From assembly GCF_011516935.1 (NCBI RefSeq), contig NZ_WOTF01000002.1, positions 124,001 to 188,000 on the forward strand: a DNA stretch of 64,000 nucleotides, given 5' to 3'. A program made the position numbers and the translations under genes. Source of the stretch: Acetobacter farinalis. Lineage in GTDB: Bacteria > Pseudomonadota > Alphaproteobacteria > Acetobacterales > Acetobacteraceae. Positions 19,136 to 27,643 of this stretch are shown piece by piece; position 1 is the first letter of the stretch; every line of letters starts with the position of its first letter. The notes beneath the pieces were generated by a model. That model was not told the origin of the DNA and did not search any database. It worked only from the letters and a program-made list of their open reading frames with translations.

Positions 19136-20209
19136 ATGCCCAGCCTGTTTGAGCCGATTGAAATGGGAAGCATTTACGCCAAAAACAGAGTTTTCATGTC
19201 CCCGATGACGCGTGCCAAAGCCACCCCTGAGCATGTTCCGACCCCCATCATGGTCGAGTATTATACGCAACGTGCCACAGCAGGTCTGATTATCTCTGAA
19301 GCAACCGGCATCAGCCGGGAAGGTCTTGGGTGCCCCTATGCGCCGGGCCTGTGGACACAGGAGCAGGTGGAAGCCTGGAAGCCGGTTACTGCGGCAGTGC
19401 ACGCAAAAGGCGGAAAGATCGTGGCCCAGCTCTGGCACATGGGCCGCGTGATGCATTCCAGTGTGACGGGCATGCAGCCGGTATCCTCCTCGGCAACAAA
19501 AGCGCCGGAGCCGCTTCATACGTACAACGGCAAGCAGGACCCCGAAGTCGCCCGCCCCCTGACCAAGGAGGACATCGCCCGTATCGTGAACGATTACGGA
19601 AACGCTGCCCGCAACGCCCTGGAAGCCGGCTTTGACGGAGTCCAGATTCATGCCGCCAACGGATATCTGATCGATCAATTCCTGCGGGACAGCGCCAACC
19701 ATCGTTCCGATGACTATGGTGGCTCTCCTGAAAACCGCATCCGCATCCTGCGTGAAGTCACGGAAGCGGTGATTGCCGCGATTGGCGCGGACAAGACATC
19801 CGTACGGCTTTCCCCCAACGGCGATTCACAAGGGTGCATCGACAGCCACCCCGAGCAGGTTTTCATACCCGCAGCAAAGCTTCTGAACGATCTCAAGATT
19901 GCTTTTCTCGAACTGCGCGAGCTTGGTCCCGACGGCACATTTGGCAAGAGCGACCAGCCGAAACTGCATGGGCCGATCCGCAAAGTCTTCACGAAACCAC
20001 TGGTTCTGAATCAGGATTACACGCGGGAAGAAGCGATTGAAACAGTCGCGACCGGTGTGGCGGACGCCATTGCTTTCGGGCGGCCTTTCATTGCCAACCC
20101 CGATCTGGTGCATCGTCTGGAAGACAATCTTCCCCTGAATAAGGATAATATCCAGACCTGGTATTCGCGGGGACCAGAAGGCTATATCGATTATCCATTT
20201 GCTCGGTAA
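19136..20209 (+). CDS. Old Yellow Enzyme-family alkene reductase / NADH:flavin oxidoreductase
   Basis: 357 residues. FMN enzymes of this family reduce activated C=C bonds, nitrate esters or N-ethylmaleimide. The N-terminal NRVFMSPMTRAKA, the substrate-binding pair H172/N175 in VQIHAANGYLIDQFL, and DYGGSPENRIR are all present, with the C-terminal GRPFIANPDLVHRL phosphate-binding region. AGAAAGGATC precedes the ATG. It stands alone between the dehydrogenase remains and the insertion sequences and ends in a hairpin. OYE genes often respond to electrophile stress, but no regulator is adjacent. Confidence 0.92.
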   Translation: MPSLFEPIEMGSIYAKNRVFMSPMTRAKATPEHVPTPIMVEYYTQRATAGLIISEATGISREGLGCPYAPGLWTQEQVEAWKPVTAAVHAKGGKIVAQLWHMGRVMHSSVTGMQPVSSSATKAPEPLHTYNGKQDPEVARPLTKEDIARIVNDYGNAARNALEAGFDGVQIHAANGYLIDQFLRDSANHRSDDYGGSPENRIRILREVTEAVIAAIGADKTSVRLSPNGDSQGCIDSHPEQVFIPAAKLLNDLKIAFLELRELGPDGTFGKSDQPKLHGPIRKVFTKPLVLNQDYTREEAIETVATGVADAIAFGRPFIANPDLVHRLEDNLPLNKDNIQTWYSRGPEGYIDYPFAR

Positions 20210-20225
20210 AACCAATCTATTTTCA

Positions 20226-20261
20226 GAAAGCTCTTTCCCTCGGGAAGGAGCTTTCGTTTTT
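20226..20261 (+). terminator. terminator after the OYE gene
   Basis: GAAAGCTC (20226-20233) pairs with GAGCTTTC (20248-20255), with an inner TTCCC/GGGAA pairing, and a run of T follows at 20257-20261. Confidence 0.88.
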
Positions 20262-20342
20262 CTTCAAAGCCCTTTTTAGGCCAAGCCGGGGGCCGATCCA
20301 TCAGGCACGAACGCCCATGTGCCAGAATGGAAAGAAACTGCT

Positions 20343-21799
20343 CTAGCAGCCTGTCGGGTTGGGCATTTTACGGCTGATAACGCCAAGGCTGACACGGCTT
20401 ATACTGCCTGAAGCCGGGCCATTCTTTTGCAGTTATATGCGAGTGCGACGAGTGTCCATTCGGTCGTGACTTTTGCAAGGCCGCGCAGACTGAATCTTCT
20501 GAAACCCATGACGCTTTTGATAATGCCAAAGACCGGCTCCACGGTCTGTTTTCTCAGTCTGTAAAGATCTCCCGCTTCTGTGGTTTCCAGCCTCTCCTTC
20601 ATGGCGAGCCGCCAGGGTTCGGTTATCCGGCGCGGCTCCCTGTCTTCAGGAGGAGGCCGGAAGTCGTAAGGCCTGCGGGCGCAGGGCCGTCCGATGGCGA
20701 CCAGAGGATCAATGCCTTTTTTCCGCAGATCCCGGACCGCCTGTCCACTGGCGTAACCGGTGTCGGCGAGAACGGTTTTCGGGAGCCCGATCATGTCTTC
20801 CATCGACAGCACGGTGCTGGCAAAGGACGGCGCGTCCGCTGACGTGGCGACAACGTCAGTTGTCACGATCAGCTGACTGCCTTCGGCGCAGACCACGGCC
20901 TGCGCATTGTAAGCCTGCCGGAACTCGTGGGCGTCCGAACGCCGCATGAGGCGGCTGTCGGGATCGGTCAGGCTGATCTGCCTCTCCGGTGGTGGTTCAT
21001 CATCCGGCGGTTTCGGCGCCCGGCCGCGACGTCCTGTCTTCGCATCACAGGCGGCTTTTTTCTGCTCGTATGCGGGGCGTGCCGCCTCGGCCTGCGCCTT
21101 CGCGTCCGCTTCCAGCCGGGCACAGGCTTCATCCAGCTTCGCTTTCAGCGTCTCCCGCCGGGCGAGTTCTTCGGGCAATGCCTGCGGATCACTGTCTGTG
21201 GCGTCCGCGTGCTCCGCCTGTTCCATCAGTTGTACGATATCCACCGCCAGTTGTTCGCGCAGGGCCTTGATCCGGTCGTAGCGAACCGAACGGTATTTCG
21301 AGGCATCGGCATCGATTTTCGTGCCATCAATCGACACCACACCCAGACGCAGCAGGCCCATCTCGCGCGCCAGAAGCAGGACCTGCGCAAAGGCAGCTTC
21401 GATGGCCGTCCGGTTTGTCCGGCGGAAAGTGGCAATCGTGTCGTGATCCGGATGCAGGTTCGCCGCAACGAAGCGCACCCCGATGTCGCGATATGTCGCC
21501 CGTTCGATCCGGCGTGAGGAAAACAGCCCGTTCGCGTAACTGAAGATCAGAAGGGACAGCATCAGGCGCGGATGATACTGCGCCTTGCCCCCCGTGCGTA
21601 CCGGCACGCAAAATGCAGTCATCGGAACCCGCTCAACAGCGGCGACAATGAAATGCGCCATATCGTCAGCCGGAAGCCACGCCTTCAGGTCAGGCGGCAG
21701 AAGATATGGCTGGGATCGGTCAAACGGGATGAAACGGCTCATCCCATCACCCTACAGCCTCGCCACTTCAAAGGGTACCCCAACCCGACAGGCTGCTAG
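20343..21799 (-). mobile_element. IS1182-family insertion sequence
   Basis: The ends are perfect inverted repeats of 21 bases if the outer CTAG is counted (20343-20363 and 21779-21799), or 17 bases without it. The palindromic CTAG at both ends may be a four-base target duplication. One intact transposase fills the element. The right end coincides with the left end of the IS630-type element, so the two insertions are stacked. The repeats and open transposase suggest a recent insertion. Confidence 0.9.
20399..21742 (-). CDS. IS1182-family transposase
   Basis: 447 residues, uninterrupted. The N-terminal DLKAWLPADDMAHFIVAAVE and RLMLSLLIFSYANGLFSSRRIE segments, then PDHDTIATFRR and VSIDGTKIDADAS (first catalytic Asp), TVLADTGYASG (second Asp) and the C-terminal TVEPVFGIIKSVMGFRRF (catalytic Glu) make up the DDE set. 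A charged alpha-helical insertion rich in Glu, Ala and Lys lies between the first two catalytic blocks. It moves the element by cut-and-paste or a related route. Confidence 0.93.
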   Translation of the reverse strand: MSRFIPFDRSQPYLLPPDLKAWLPADDMAHFIVAAVERVPMTAFCVPVRTGGKAQYHPRLMLSLLIFSYANGLFSSRRIERATYRDIGVRFVAANLHPDHDTIATFRRTNRTAIEAAFAQVLLLAREMGLLRLGVVSIDGTKIDADASKYRSVRYDRIKALREQLAVDIVQLMEQAEHADATDSDPQALPEELARRETLKAKLDEACARLEADAKAQAEAARPAYEQKKAACDAKTGRRGRAPKPPDDEPPPERQISLTDPDSRLMRRSDAHEFRQAYNAQAVVCAEGSQLIVTTDVVATSADAPSFASTVLSMEDMIGLPKTVLADTGYASGQAVRDLRKKGIDPLVAIGRPCARRPYDFRPPPEDREPRRITEPWRLAMKERLETTEAGDLYRLRKQTVEPVFGIIKSVMGFRRFSLRGLAKVTTEWTLVALAYNCKRMARLQAV

Positions 21800-21811
21800 G
21801 GCGTTTTCTTT

Positions 21812-22453
21812 TCAGTCTGGTTCATATCCAGCTGCGGTGAAGAAGTTTGCGCATTCTGTGGGAGTGATCTGATCGATCAGTGCGCCGATCCTGTCCCACA
21901 GGGCATCGCGTGTCCGTTCCGCGGCCTTGCGGAGATGGGCCTTGAGTTTGGAGAAAGCCTTTTCGATGGGATTGAAGTCGGGACTGTAGGGAGGCAGATA
22001 ACGCACGGTCGCGCCTGCCGCTTCGATCGCAGCCTGAACGCCGGGGCCTTTGTGCGAACCGAGATTGTCCATGATGACGATGTCGCCAGGCCGCAGATCA
22101 GGCACCAGCACGCGATCGATATAGGTTTGGAAGCTGCGACCATTGATCGGACCATCCAGCACCATGGGCGCCACGATACCGCTCACTCGCAACCCGGCGA
22201 CGAATGTCGTTGTTTTCCAATGACCATGCGGCACGGCGGAACGCAGCCTCTGGCCGCGCAGACACCGCCCGTAGCGGCGCGCCATATTGGTGGAGGCCCA
22301 GGTCTCATCAATGAAGACCAGCCGCCCCGGATCGAGATCGGGCTGGGTATCGAACCACTCCTGTCGTCGCGTCAGGATGTCGGGGCGATCCTGCTCCGCC
22401 GCGTGAGCGGTCTTTTTTTCCATGTGATCCTGTGGCGCGCGAAGAAGCGCCAT
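21812..22453 (-). CDS. IS630 transposase, C-terminal catalytic frame (orfB)
   Basis: Catalytic half of the transposase. The three acidic residues lie in [24 protein letters not shown] and [22 protein letters not shown]. In the -1 frame relative to orfA it joins at the A run 22413-22419, so the true product probably lacks the residues upstream of that point. The frame is intact to its end near the left repeat. Confidence 0.9.
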   Translation of the reverse strand: MALLRAPQDHMEKKTAHAAEQDRPDILTRRQEWFDTQPDLDPGRLVFIDETWASTNMARRYGRCLRGQRLRSAVPHGHWKTTTFVAGLRVSGIVAPMVLDGPINGRSFQTYIDRVLVPDLRPGDIVIMDNLGSHKGPGVQAAIEAAGATVRYLPPYSPDFNPIEKAFSKLKAHLRKAAERTRDALWDRIGALIDQITPTECANFFTAAGYEPD

Positions 22454-22761
22454 AGCGTGCCGATCGCAAAATGATGCCCGTCATCAGCCAGCCGGGCCCG
22501 GATTTCAGCCAATGTAAGATCGTCCTTCCCGGCGATCAGGGCATGGATGCGCTCTGCCTGTGCTTCAATCCTGTGGGACAGGCGGTCCCCGCCACGTGGC
22601 CTGGCAGCAGCACTGCCGGTCGCAGCGGCAAGGGCGCACCAGCGGATCGCACTCGCCGGACTGACGCCAAACCGTTCAGCCGCCTGACGACGCGATAGAC
22701 CATTCGAAACGGCCGCAACAACACGTTCGCGGAGATCCAGAGACAGCGTGCGTGATGACAT
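22372..22761 (-). CDS. IS630 transposase, N-terminal frame (orfA)
   Basis: 129 residues from ATG 22761. [36 protein letters not shown] is the helix-turn-helix DNA-binding region of IS630 transposases, and a second winged part ends in [26 protein letters not shown]. The frame overlaps the C-terminal frame around a run of seven A on the minus strand (22413-22419). There a -1 ribosomal frameshift would yield the full transposase. Confidence 0.88.
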   Translation of the reverse strand: MSSRTLSLDLRERVVAAVSNGLSRRQAAERFGVSPASAIRWCALAAATGSAAARPRGGDRLSHRIEAQAERIHALIAGKDDLTLAEIRARLADDGHHFAIGTLWRFFARHRITWKKRPLTRRSRIAPTS

Positions 22762-22851
22762 CCAGAGCCGGCCTCCATTCCGGCTGTCATCTTGAATCAG
22801 ATCACGCCATATTTGGGAATCCCTCATGATTCAATCAGTGCGGAAAATGCT

Positions 22852-23661
22852 CTAGCGCTCACCGTGTTTCAGAACATGTTCGACAAGTTTCAGCCCGGTT
22901 TCAACCAGCTTTTCGGTCAGGGCGGCTCCGGTTTTGGCAGAACACAGGCGCGGATCACCACGCCCGATGCCGCGGGAAGCCGTTGCATCCCCTTCCAGAG
23001 GCACTGAAATCTGGGCGCCATCCAGATCAAGCGTGCCGAAATCAGAAACGTTCAAACCCCAGGCTGTTTTTTCTTCATGCACTGTCGGGAGAAGATCCTC
23101 CCTGACCAGATCAGGCAGAAGATGCATGCCAATGCTTGTCAACGGGTTTGCCCCATGCCCGCCGGACTGTGCGGCCTGTTCCGCCCCCACAACACCCGGC
23201 AGAAAGCCCGCAGCAACTCGCCATAAATAAAAGCTCGGGATCATGATGCCGTCCCGCAGCCAGATGGTGCGGGTGACATCATGAATCATGGTGCAGTTTC
23301 CACCATGACCATTCAGAATAATCAGGCGGGTTATGCCGTGCCGCAGCAGGCTTTCCAGCATATCCCGCAAGACCGCCTGAAGTGTGGTTTGAGAAAGTGC
23401 AATGCCACCCGGCATATATCCAAAATAATCCGCACCCCCAAACGGCAGGACAGGGGCAACATAAACCTCATGCCCCGCAGCCGCGGCCTTTCTGGCAATC
23501 TGCCCGGCCACGACATCCGCCAGAAGATAGTCCCCCATGGGCATATGCGGCCCCTGATCTTCAAAACTACCCAAAGGCAGAAGAACAACGGGAGACCGCG
23601 CGACAGCATCCCGCATTTCAGATGCTGTGAGATGCGCCATATGGAATTTGGTTTGCGTCAT
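22852..23661 (-). CDS. creatininase-family amidohydrolase
   Basis: 269 residues, cytoplasmic (no signal peptide). SPVVLLPLGSFEDQGPHMPMGDYLLADVVA and LIILNGHGGNC hold the metal ligands (Glu, Asp, His) of the creatininase/MftE family, and GGHGANPLTSIGMHL follows. The substrate is unknown; the family hydrolyses cyclic amides and modifies peptides or cofactors. Its TAG stop coincides with the TA duplication of the IS630 element. Joining the two flanks without the element also gives TAG, so the C-terminus was not altered. It may be cotranscribed with the ester hydrolase upstream. Confidence 0.85.
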   Translation of the reverse strand: MTQTKFHMAHLTASEMRDAVARSPVVLLPLGSFEDQGPHMPMGDYLLADVVAGQIARKAAAAGHEVYVAPVLPFGGADYFGYMPGGIALSQTTLQAVLRDMLESLLRHGITRLIILNGHGGNCTMIHDVTRTIWLRDGIMIPSFYLWRVAAGFLPGVVGAEQAAQSGGHGANPLTSIGMHLLPDLVREDLLPTVHEEKTAWGLNVSDFGTLDLDGAQISVPLEGDATASRGIGRGDPRLCSAKTGAALTEKLVETGLKLVEHVLKHGER

Positions 23662-23709
23662 GCTGCCTCCCTTATCCTGCTGCCATTAGCCCTACCGCCG
23701 TAAAACGCC

Positions 23710-25713
23710 TTACTGTTTCACAACAGGCAGCAGGACAGACGTGGCCTCCGCACCGCCAAAATGAATGCTCTGCGTGGCTGACGTATAATCTGCCGGTTTC
23801 GCATCAAAAATATTTGGCACAAACTTCTGGGGGTTCCGGTCATAAAGCGGGAACCAGGAAGACTGGATCTGCACCATAATCCGGTGCCCTTTTGCAAACA
23901 CATGGTTCACGGCAGGCAGCGTGAAATGATAATGCAGGGTGGCATTCGGCTGAAGCGCTTCGGGCTTGGCAAAATCCTTCCGGTACCGGCCCCGGAAAAT
24001 ATCCATGGAAACCGCCAGTTCATACCCGCCCATAGCCGGGTTATCCGGTGTCATGCCGGGCTGCACATCTATCAGCTTTACAACCCAGTCTGAATCAGAC
24101 CCGGTGGTGGCGGCAAACAGATCCGCCACCGGCACGCCGCTCACCCGCACAGGTTCATCCAGAACCTCCGTTTCATAGGTCAGCACATCCGGGCGGGATT
24201 CCGCCTCCCGCTGGTCCTGCACCAGCCAGGGCTTCCACCGGTATCCCTGCGCAAAGGCAAAGGGGCGGGAGATGAAGGGAACAGGGTGGGCCGGGTCAGA
24301 CAGATAGCTGTCCGCGCCATCCGTTGCCGGATGTGTAAAGCTCAGCCCATGGCCGCCTGTGAGATACAGCGGTGTCAGGCTACCGGTGCAGTTGTTTTCA
24401 CAAACAGAGGGCCAGGAGCGGTAATAATCCCATTTCTGGTCTCCGGTATTGTAAATCACCGCGTCCGGCAGATGCACGGAAGGGCTGCCCGGCTTCAGAT
24501 ACTGGTCAAAGAACGGCCGGAACACATCACGCCGGTACTGGTGCGCGGTGTCTCCCTCAAAATCCAGCGGGCCGAGAGAGGAGCCATTATAGTTCACACC
24601 ACTATGCCGCCATGGCCCCATGACAAGCGTATTCGGTGCCTTGACGTCCGCATCCTTCAGCGCGTGCCAGGCATGAATGGCGCCCCACATGTCTTCCTGA
24701 TCCCACAGCCCCTGTTCCCACAGCATGGGAACAGTCGGTTTGCGCTGAGCCAGCAGTTTATCCAGCGCCTGCCCCCGCCAGAACGCATCATACGCCGGGT
24801 GCGCATGCATCCGCTGCCAGAAGGGATACTGGTCCAGACCCGCCTGCGTGGCAAAGCTTCCGGCGGAACCGGCTTTCAGAAAATTCGTGTAATCATCAGC
24901 ATCCTTCCTCGGAATACTGTCACCCGAACCACGAACGGTCATCTGATCGGTAAAATAGTCAAATGAGCCCTGACGGAAGGCACCGTAATGGAACCAGTCA
25001 TCCCCCATCCAGCCATCCACCATCGGGCTTTCCGGTGCGGCCACTTTCAGGGCCGGATGCGGCTCAAGCAGAGCCATCACAACGGTAAACCCTTCATAGG
25101 AAGAGCCCGTCATGCCAACGCGACCGTTGGACTCCGGCACATTGTGCACCAGCCAGTCCACCGTATCCCATGCATCGGTTGTTTCATCCGTTTTTGTCGG
25201 ATTCAGGGGACCACGGGGCGGACGTGTCATGACGTAATCCCCCTGTGAACCATATTTCCCGCGGATATCCTGAAAAACGCGGATGTAGCCGCCCTCCACA
25301 AACACATCATCCCCTTGCGGCAGAATTTCCCGCATGGTCAGGCCATTGGGCACACGGTCAACGCGCTTTTTGGCGTTGTAGGGGGTACGTGTCAGAAGTA
25401 TGGGGGCATTCCGTGCGTTTTTCGGAATGACAATCACGGTATACAGCTTTACGCCGTCCCGCATGGGCACCATGACTTCACGTTTTACATAATCCCGCAG
25501 TTGGTCTGTGGGCAGATGCACGCTGGCAGGAATATCGTTTCCGGTCTGCACGCTCAGCGGGTCATGTGCAGAGGCCGCCTCAGCCGGGGATGACGCCGCC
25601 TGAGCCGCCAGCGGCGTGGTTGCCAGAAGCAGGCCGGAGAGCGCCCCTCCGGCCCACAGCCCCCTTTTTTTCAGAGAGGTTTTCTGTTGTGCGATGGTAA
25701 TTTTTTTCACCAT
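23710..25713 (-). CDS. aehA: alpha-amino-acid ester hydrolase (CocE/NonD family)
   Basis: 667 residues with a signal peptide of about 40 residues ending TPLAAQAA. The alpha/beta-hydrolase nucleophile is S205 in MTGSSYEGF, the acid D338 in GLWDQEDMWG and the base H370 in GPWRHSGVN. These are the positions reported for the Acetobacter turbidans enzyme, as is the length. The acidic cluster that binds the substrate amino group is present at D239, E340 and D341. A C-terminal jelly-roll domain follows. The enzyme hydrolyses and synthesises alpha-amino acid esters and amides, including ampicillin-type beta-lactams, in the periplasm. It lies just downstream of serC. Confidence 0.92.
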   Translation of the reverse strand: MVKKITIAQQKTSLKKRGLWAGGALSGLLLATTPLAAQAASSPAEAASAHDPLSVQTGNDIPASVHLPTDQLRDYVKREVMVPMRDGVKLYTVIVIPKNARNAPILLTRTPYNAKKRVDRVPNGLTMREILPQGDDVFVEGGYIRVFQDIRGKYGSQGDYVMTRPPRGPLNPTKTDETTDAWDTVDWLVHNVPESNGRVGMTGSSYEGFTVVMALLEPHPALKVAAPESPMVDGWMGDDWFHYGAFRQGSFDYFTDQMTVRGSGDSIPRKDADDYTNFLKAGSAGSFATQAGLDQYPFWQRMHAHPAYDAFWRGQALDKLLAQRKPTVPMLWEQGLWDQEDMWGAIHAWHALKDADVKAPNTLVMGPWRHSGVNYNGSSLGPLDFEGDTAHQYRRDVFRPFFDQYLKPGSPSVHLPDAVIYNTGDQKWDYYRSWPSVCENNCTGSLTPLYLTGGHGLSFTHPATDGADSYLSDPAHPVPFISRPFAFAQGYRWKPWLVQDQREAESRPDVLTYETEVLDEPVRVSGVPVADLFAATTGSDSDWVVKLIDVQPGMTPDNPAMGGYELAVSMDIFRGRYRKDFAKPEALQPNATLHYHFTLPAVNHVFAKGHRIMVQIQSSWFPLYDRNPQKFVPNIFDAKPADYTSATQSIHFGGAEATSVLLPVVKQ

Positions 25714-25810
25714 GATCCTGCGCTTTTATCTGGTCCGTGCTTTTCAAGCTGGTGACCAGACGATGCGTTGGATCGGGCGGTTCGTCCACCTGTTTTTCGG
25801 CGTATCCTGC

Positions 25811-27001
25811 TCAGGCCGGGCAGGATACCGGTGTGATCTGTGCGAAGGCCCAGTCCAGCCAGGGGAGAAGGGCGCGCACGTCAGACGCTTCCACCGTCGC
25901 CCCACCCCAGATGCGCAGGCCCAGCGGGGCATCCCGATAGCTGGCGATATCAAACGCAATGCCTTCCCTGTCCAGCAGGGAGGTCATCTGTTTGACAGCC
26001 TTTTCCTGTTCGGCCCGTTCCAGCGCCAGAAACCACGGGGCCACAATACGCAGGCAGATGGATGTAGAGGACCGTTCTTCCTCATTCCGCGCAAGAAACT
26101 CCACCCAGTCGGACTGTGCTTCCCATGCCGTGATTTCTGCCAGATTGGCCTGACTGCGAGCCTTAAGCCCGGCCAGCCCCCCCACGGATTCAGCCCATTT
26201 CAGGCTGTCCAGCGCATCTTCCACACACAGCATGGAGGGCGTGTTGATGGTATCCCCCCGGAAAATGCCTTCTATCAGCTTGCCTTTTCCCACCAGACGG
26301 AAAATCTTGGGGAGTGCCCGTGGCGCTTCAAAACTTTCCAGCCGGGCCACCGCACGCGGAGAGAGTGCGAGCATCCCGTGCGCAGCCTCACCCCCCAGCG
26401 CTTTCTGCCAGGACCATGTCACCACATCCAGCCGGTCCCACGGCAGATCCATGGCAAAGGCCGCAGAGGTTGCATCACAGATCACCAGCCCCTCATGAGT
26501 GGCCGGAATAGACTCTACGGAAGGCAGGCGCACACCGGAGGTGGTGCCGTTCCACGCCAGCACGACATCATGCGCCCAGTTGACCTGCGAAAGATCGGGG
26601 AGCTGACCATACTCCGCTTTCAGAACGCGGGCCTGCTCCAGCTTGAGCTGAGAGACGATATCCTGCGCCCAGAGGGAGGAGAAACTCTCAAACGCCAGCA
26701 CATCCACAGGCCGCGCCCCCAGAAGGGACCACAGGGCCATTTCCACCGCACCTGTATCCGAGGCGGGCACAATGCCCACGCGCCAGCCTTCGGGCACACC
26801 CAGTATGGCGGCGGAACGGTCAATCACGTCCGCCAGTCTGGCGCGGCCTTCCGCGGAGCGATGGGAGCGGCCCGTCAGTGCGCCTGCAAGAGCGGAAACG
26901 CTCCATCCCGGGCGCTTGGCGCAAGGGCCGGACGAAAAGCACGGATTGACGGGACGGCAAGCCGGACGGGAAGAATGTGTGGAATATGAAGAGGTCATCA
27001 C
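25811..27001 (-). CDS. serC: phosphoserine aminotransferase
   Basis: 396 residues, of the alphaproteobacterial/archaeal SerC group. It transaminates 3-phosphohydroxypyruvate to phosphoserine in serine synthesis, and the same reaction type serves pyridoxine synthesis. PCFSSGPCAKRPGWS at the N-terminus, GIVPASDTGAVEMALWSLLG, and the pyridoxal lysine in VVTWSWQKALGGEAAHG are characteristic. It is followed by a 97-base gap and the ester hydrolase. serA is not adjacent in this window. A tRNA-Leu lies just upstream. Confidence 0.95.
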   Translation of the reverse strand: MMTSSYSTHSSRPACRPVNPCFSSGPCAKRPGWSVSALAGALTGRSHRSAEGRARLADVIDRSAAILGVPEGWRVGIVPASDTGAVEMALWSLLGARPVDVLAFESFSSLWAQDIVSQLKLEQARVLKAEYGQLPDLSQVNWAHDVVLAWNGTTSGVRLPSVESIPATHEGLVICDATSAAFAMDLPWDRLDVVTWSWQKALGGEAAHGMLALSPRAVARLESFEAPRALPKIFRLVGKGKLIEGIFRGDTINTPSMLCVEDALDSLKWAESVGGLAGLKARSQANLAEITAWEAQSDWVEFLARNEEERSSTSICLRIVAPWFLALERAEQEKAVKQMTSLLDREGIAFDIASYRDAPLGLRIWGGATVEASDVRALLPWLDWAFAQITPVSCPA

Positions 27002-27032
27002 CCTGTCCGGTCAAAGGAAGTGAGACAAATTA

Positions 27033-27117
27033 TGGTGCGAGAGAGGGGACTCGAACCCCTATGCCTTGCGGCGGTCGATTTTGAGCCGACTACGTCTACC
27101 GATTCCGTCACTCTCGC
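27033..27117 (-). tRNA. tRNA-Leu (anticodon CAA)
   Basis: Read on the minus strand, the acceptor strand GCGAGAG pairs with CTCTCGC and is followed by an encoded CCA. The anticodon loop CTCAAAA gives CAA, decoding TTG. A long variable arm (class II) and the T loop GTTCGAGTC confirm leucine. Confidence 0.97.
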
Positions 27118-27181
27118 GGCGCACCCCTCCTACCAGCAAAAAGGCCGGTAGAAAAGGCAGGGCATGCAGGCCGCCGGTAGA

Positions 27182-27535
27182 TTACCGGCAGACGCGGGGC
27201 GTGCCATCTGCGGCGATATAGGTTCCCGTCTGCGGATTGAAGCAGGCATTCTGGACACAGCTGTTCCCGCTGGAGAGCGGCTGTGGGTAATTCTGCACCG
27301 CCATGGCCTGACTTTCCCGCGCCGCCATGCCGCACAGGGGGGTGTCAGCCGGAGCGGAGGGATCATTCGTCAGCTGGCTTTCATCCGCCGGAGCGCCTTG
27401 CTGGATGGCCATATTCGGCGGAAAGCCCTGCACCGGGCGTCTGGCCTGCACAGCAGGCTGAGGCTGGGCGGCACACCCCGCCAGCAGCGCCAGAGCAAGG
27501 CAGCACCCGAGCGGACGGAAAAAACCAGTGGACAT
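27182..27535 (-). CDS. small cysteine-containing lipoprotein
   Basis: 117 residues. A signal peptide ends in the lipobox LLAGC (C21), followed by a Gln/Pro-rich linker. The C-terminal part, NSCVQNACFNPQTGTYIAADGTPRVCR, has three cysteines and resembles a short secreted domain found in acetic acid bacterial hypothetical proteins. AGGGGAA precedes the ATG. The function is unknown. It stands between tRNA-Leu and xseA on the same strand. Confidence 0.75.
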   Translation of the reverse strand: MSTGFFRPLGCCLALALLAGCAAQPQPAVQARRPVQGFPPNMAIQQGAPADESQLTNDPSAPADTPLCGMAARESQAMAVQNYPQPLSSGNSCVQNACFNPQTGTYIAADGTPRVCR

Positions 27536-27643
27536 GCGGACATTCCCCTAAAAGCAGGATGGGCCTCACAGCCCCTGTTGATTTGTGTGCGATCTGCACT
27601 GGCTGACACAATAGACAGGATCAGAATTCAAGCTCAACCGGCC

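Larger units (their letters stand above)
21797..22854 (-). mobile_element. IS630-family insertion sequence
   Basis: The element body spans about 21799-22852 between two TA dinucleotides (21797-21798 and 22853-22854), the expected IS630 target duplication. The ends are imperfect inverted repeats (GGGCGTTTTC at the left against GAGCATTTTCC read inward from the right). It encodes two overlapping frames joined by a run of seven A. Its left TA lies inside the CTAG where the IS1182-type element sits, so the IS1182-type element probably came second. Confidence 0.88.

Noticed and set aside
22852-22854. Truncation of the creatininase-family gene by the IS630 insertion
   Set aside because: Joining the left flank (GAAACTGCTC) to the right flank through one TA still gives a TAG stop at the same codon, so the C-terminus is unchanged.
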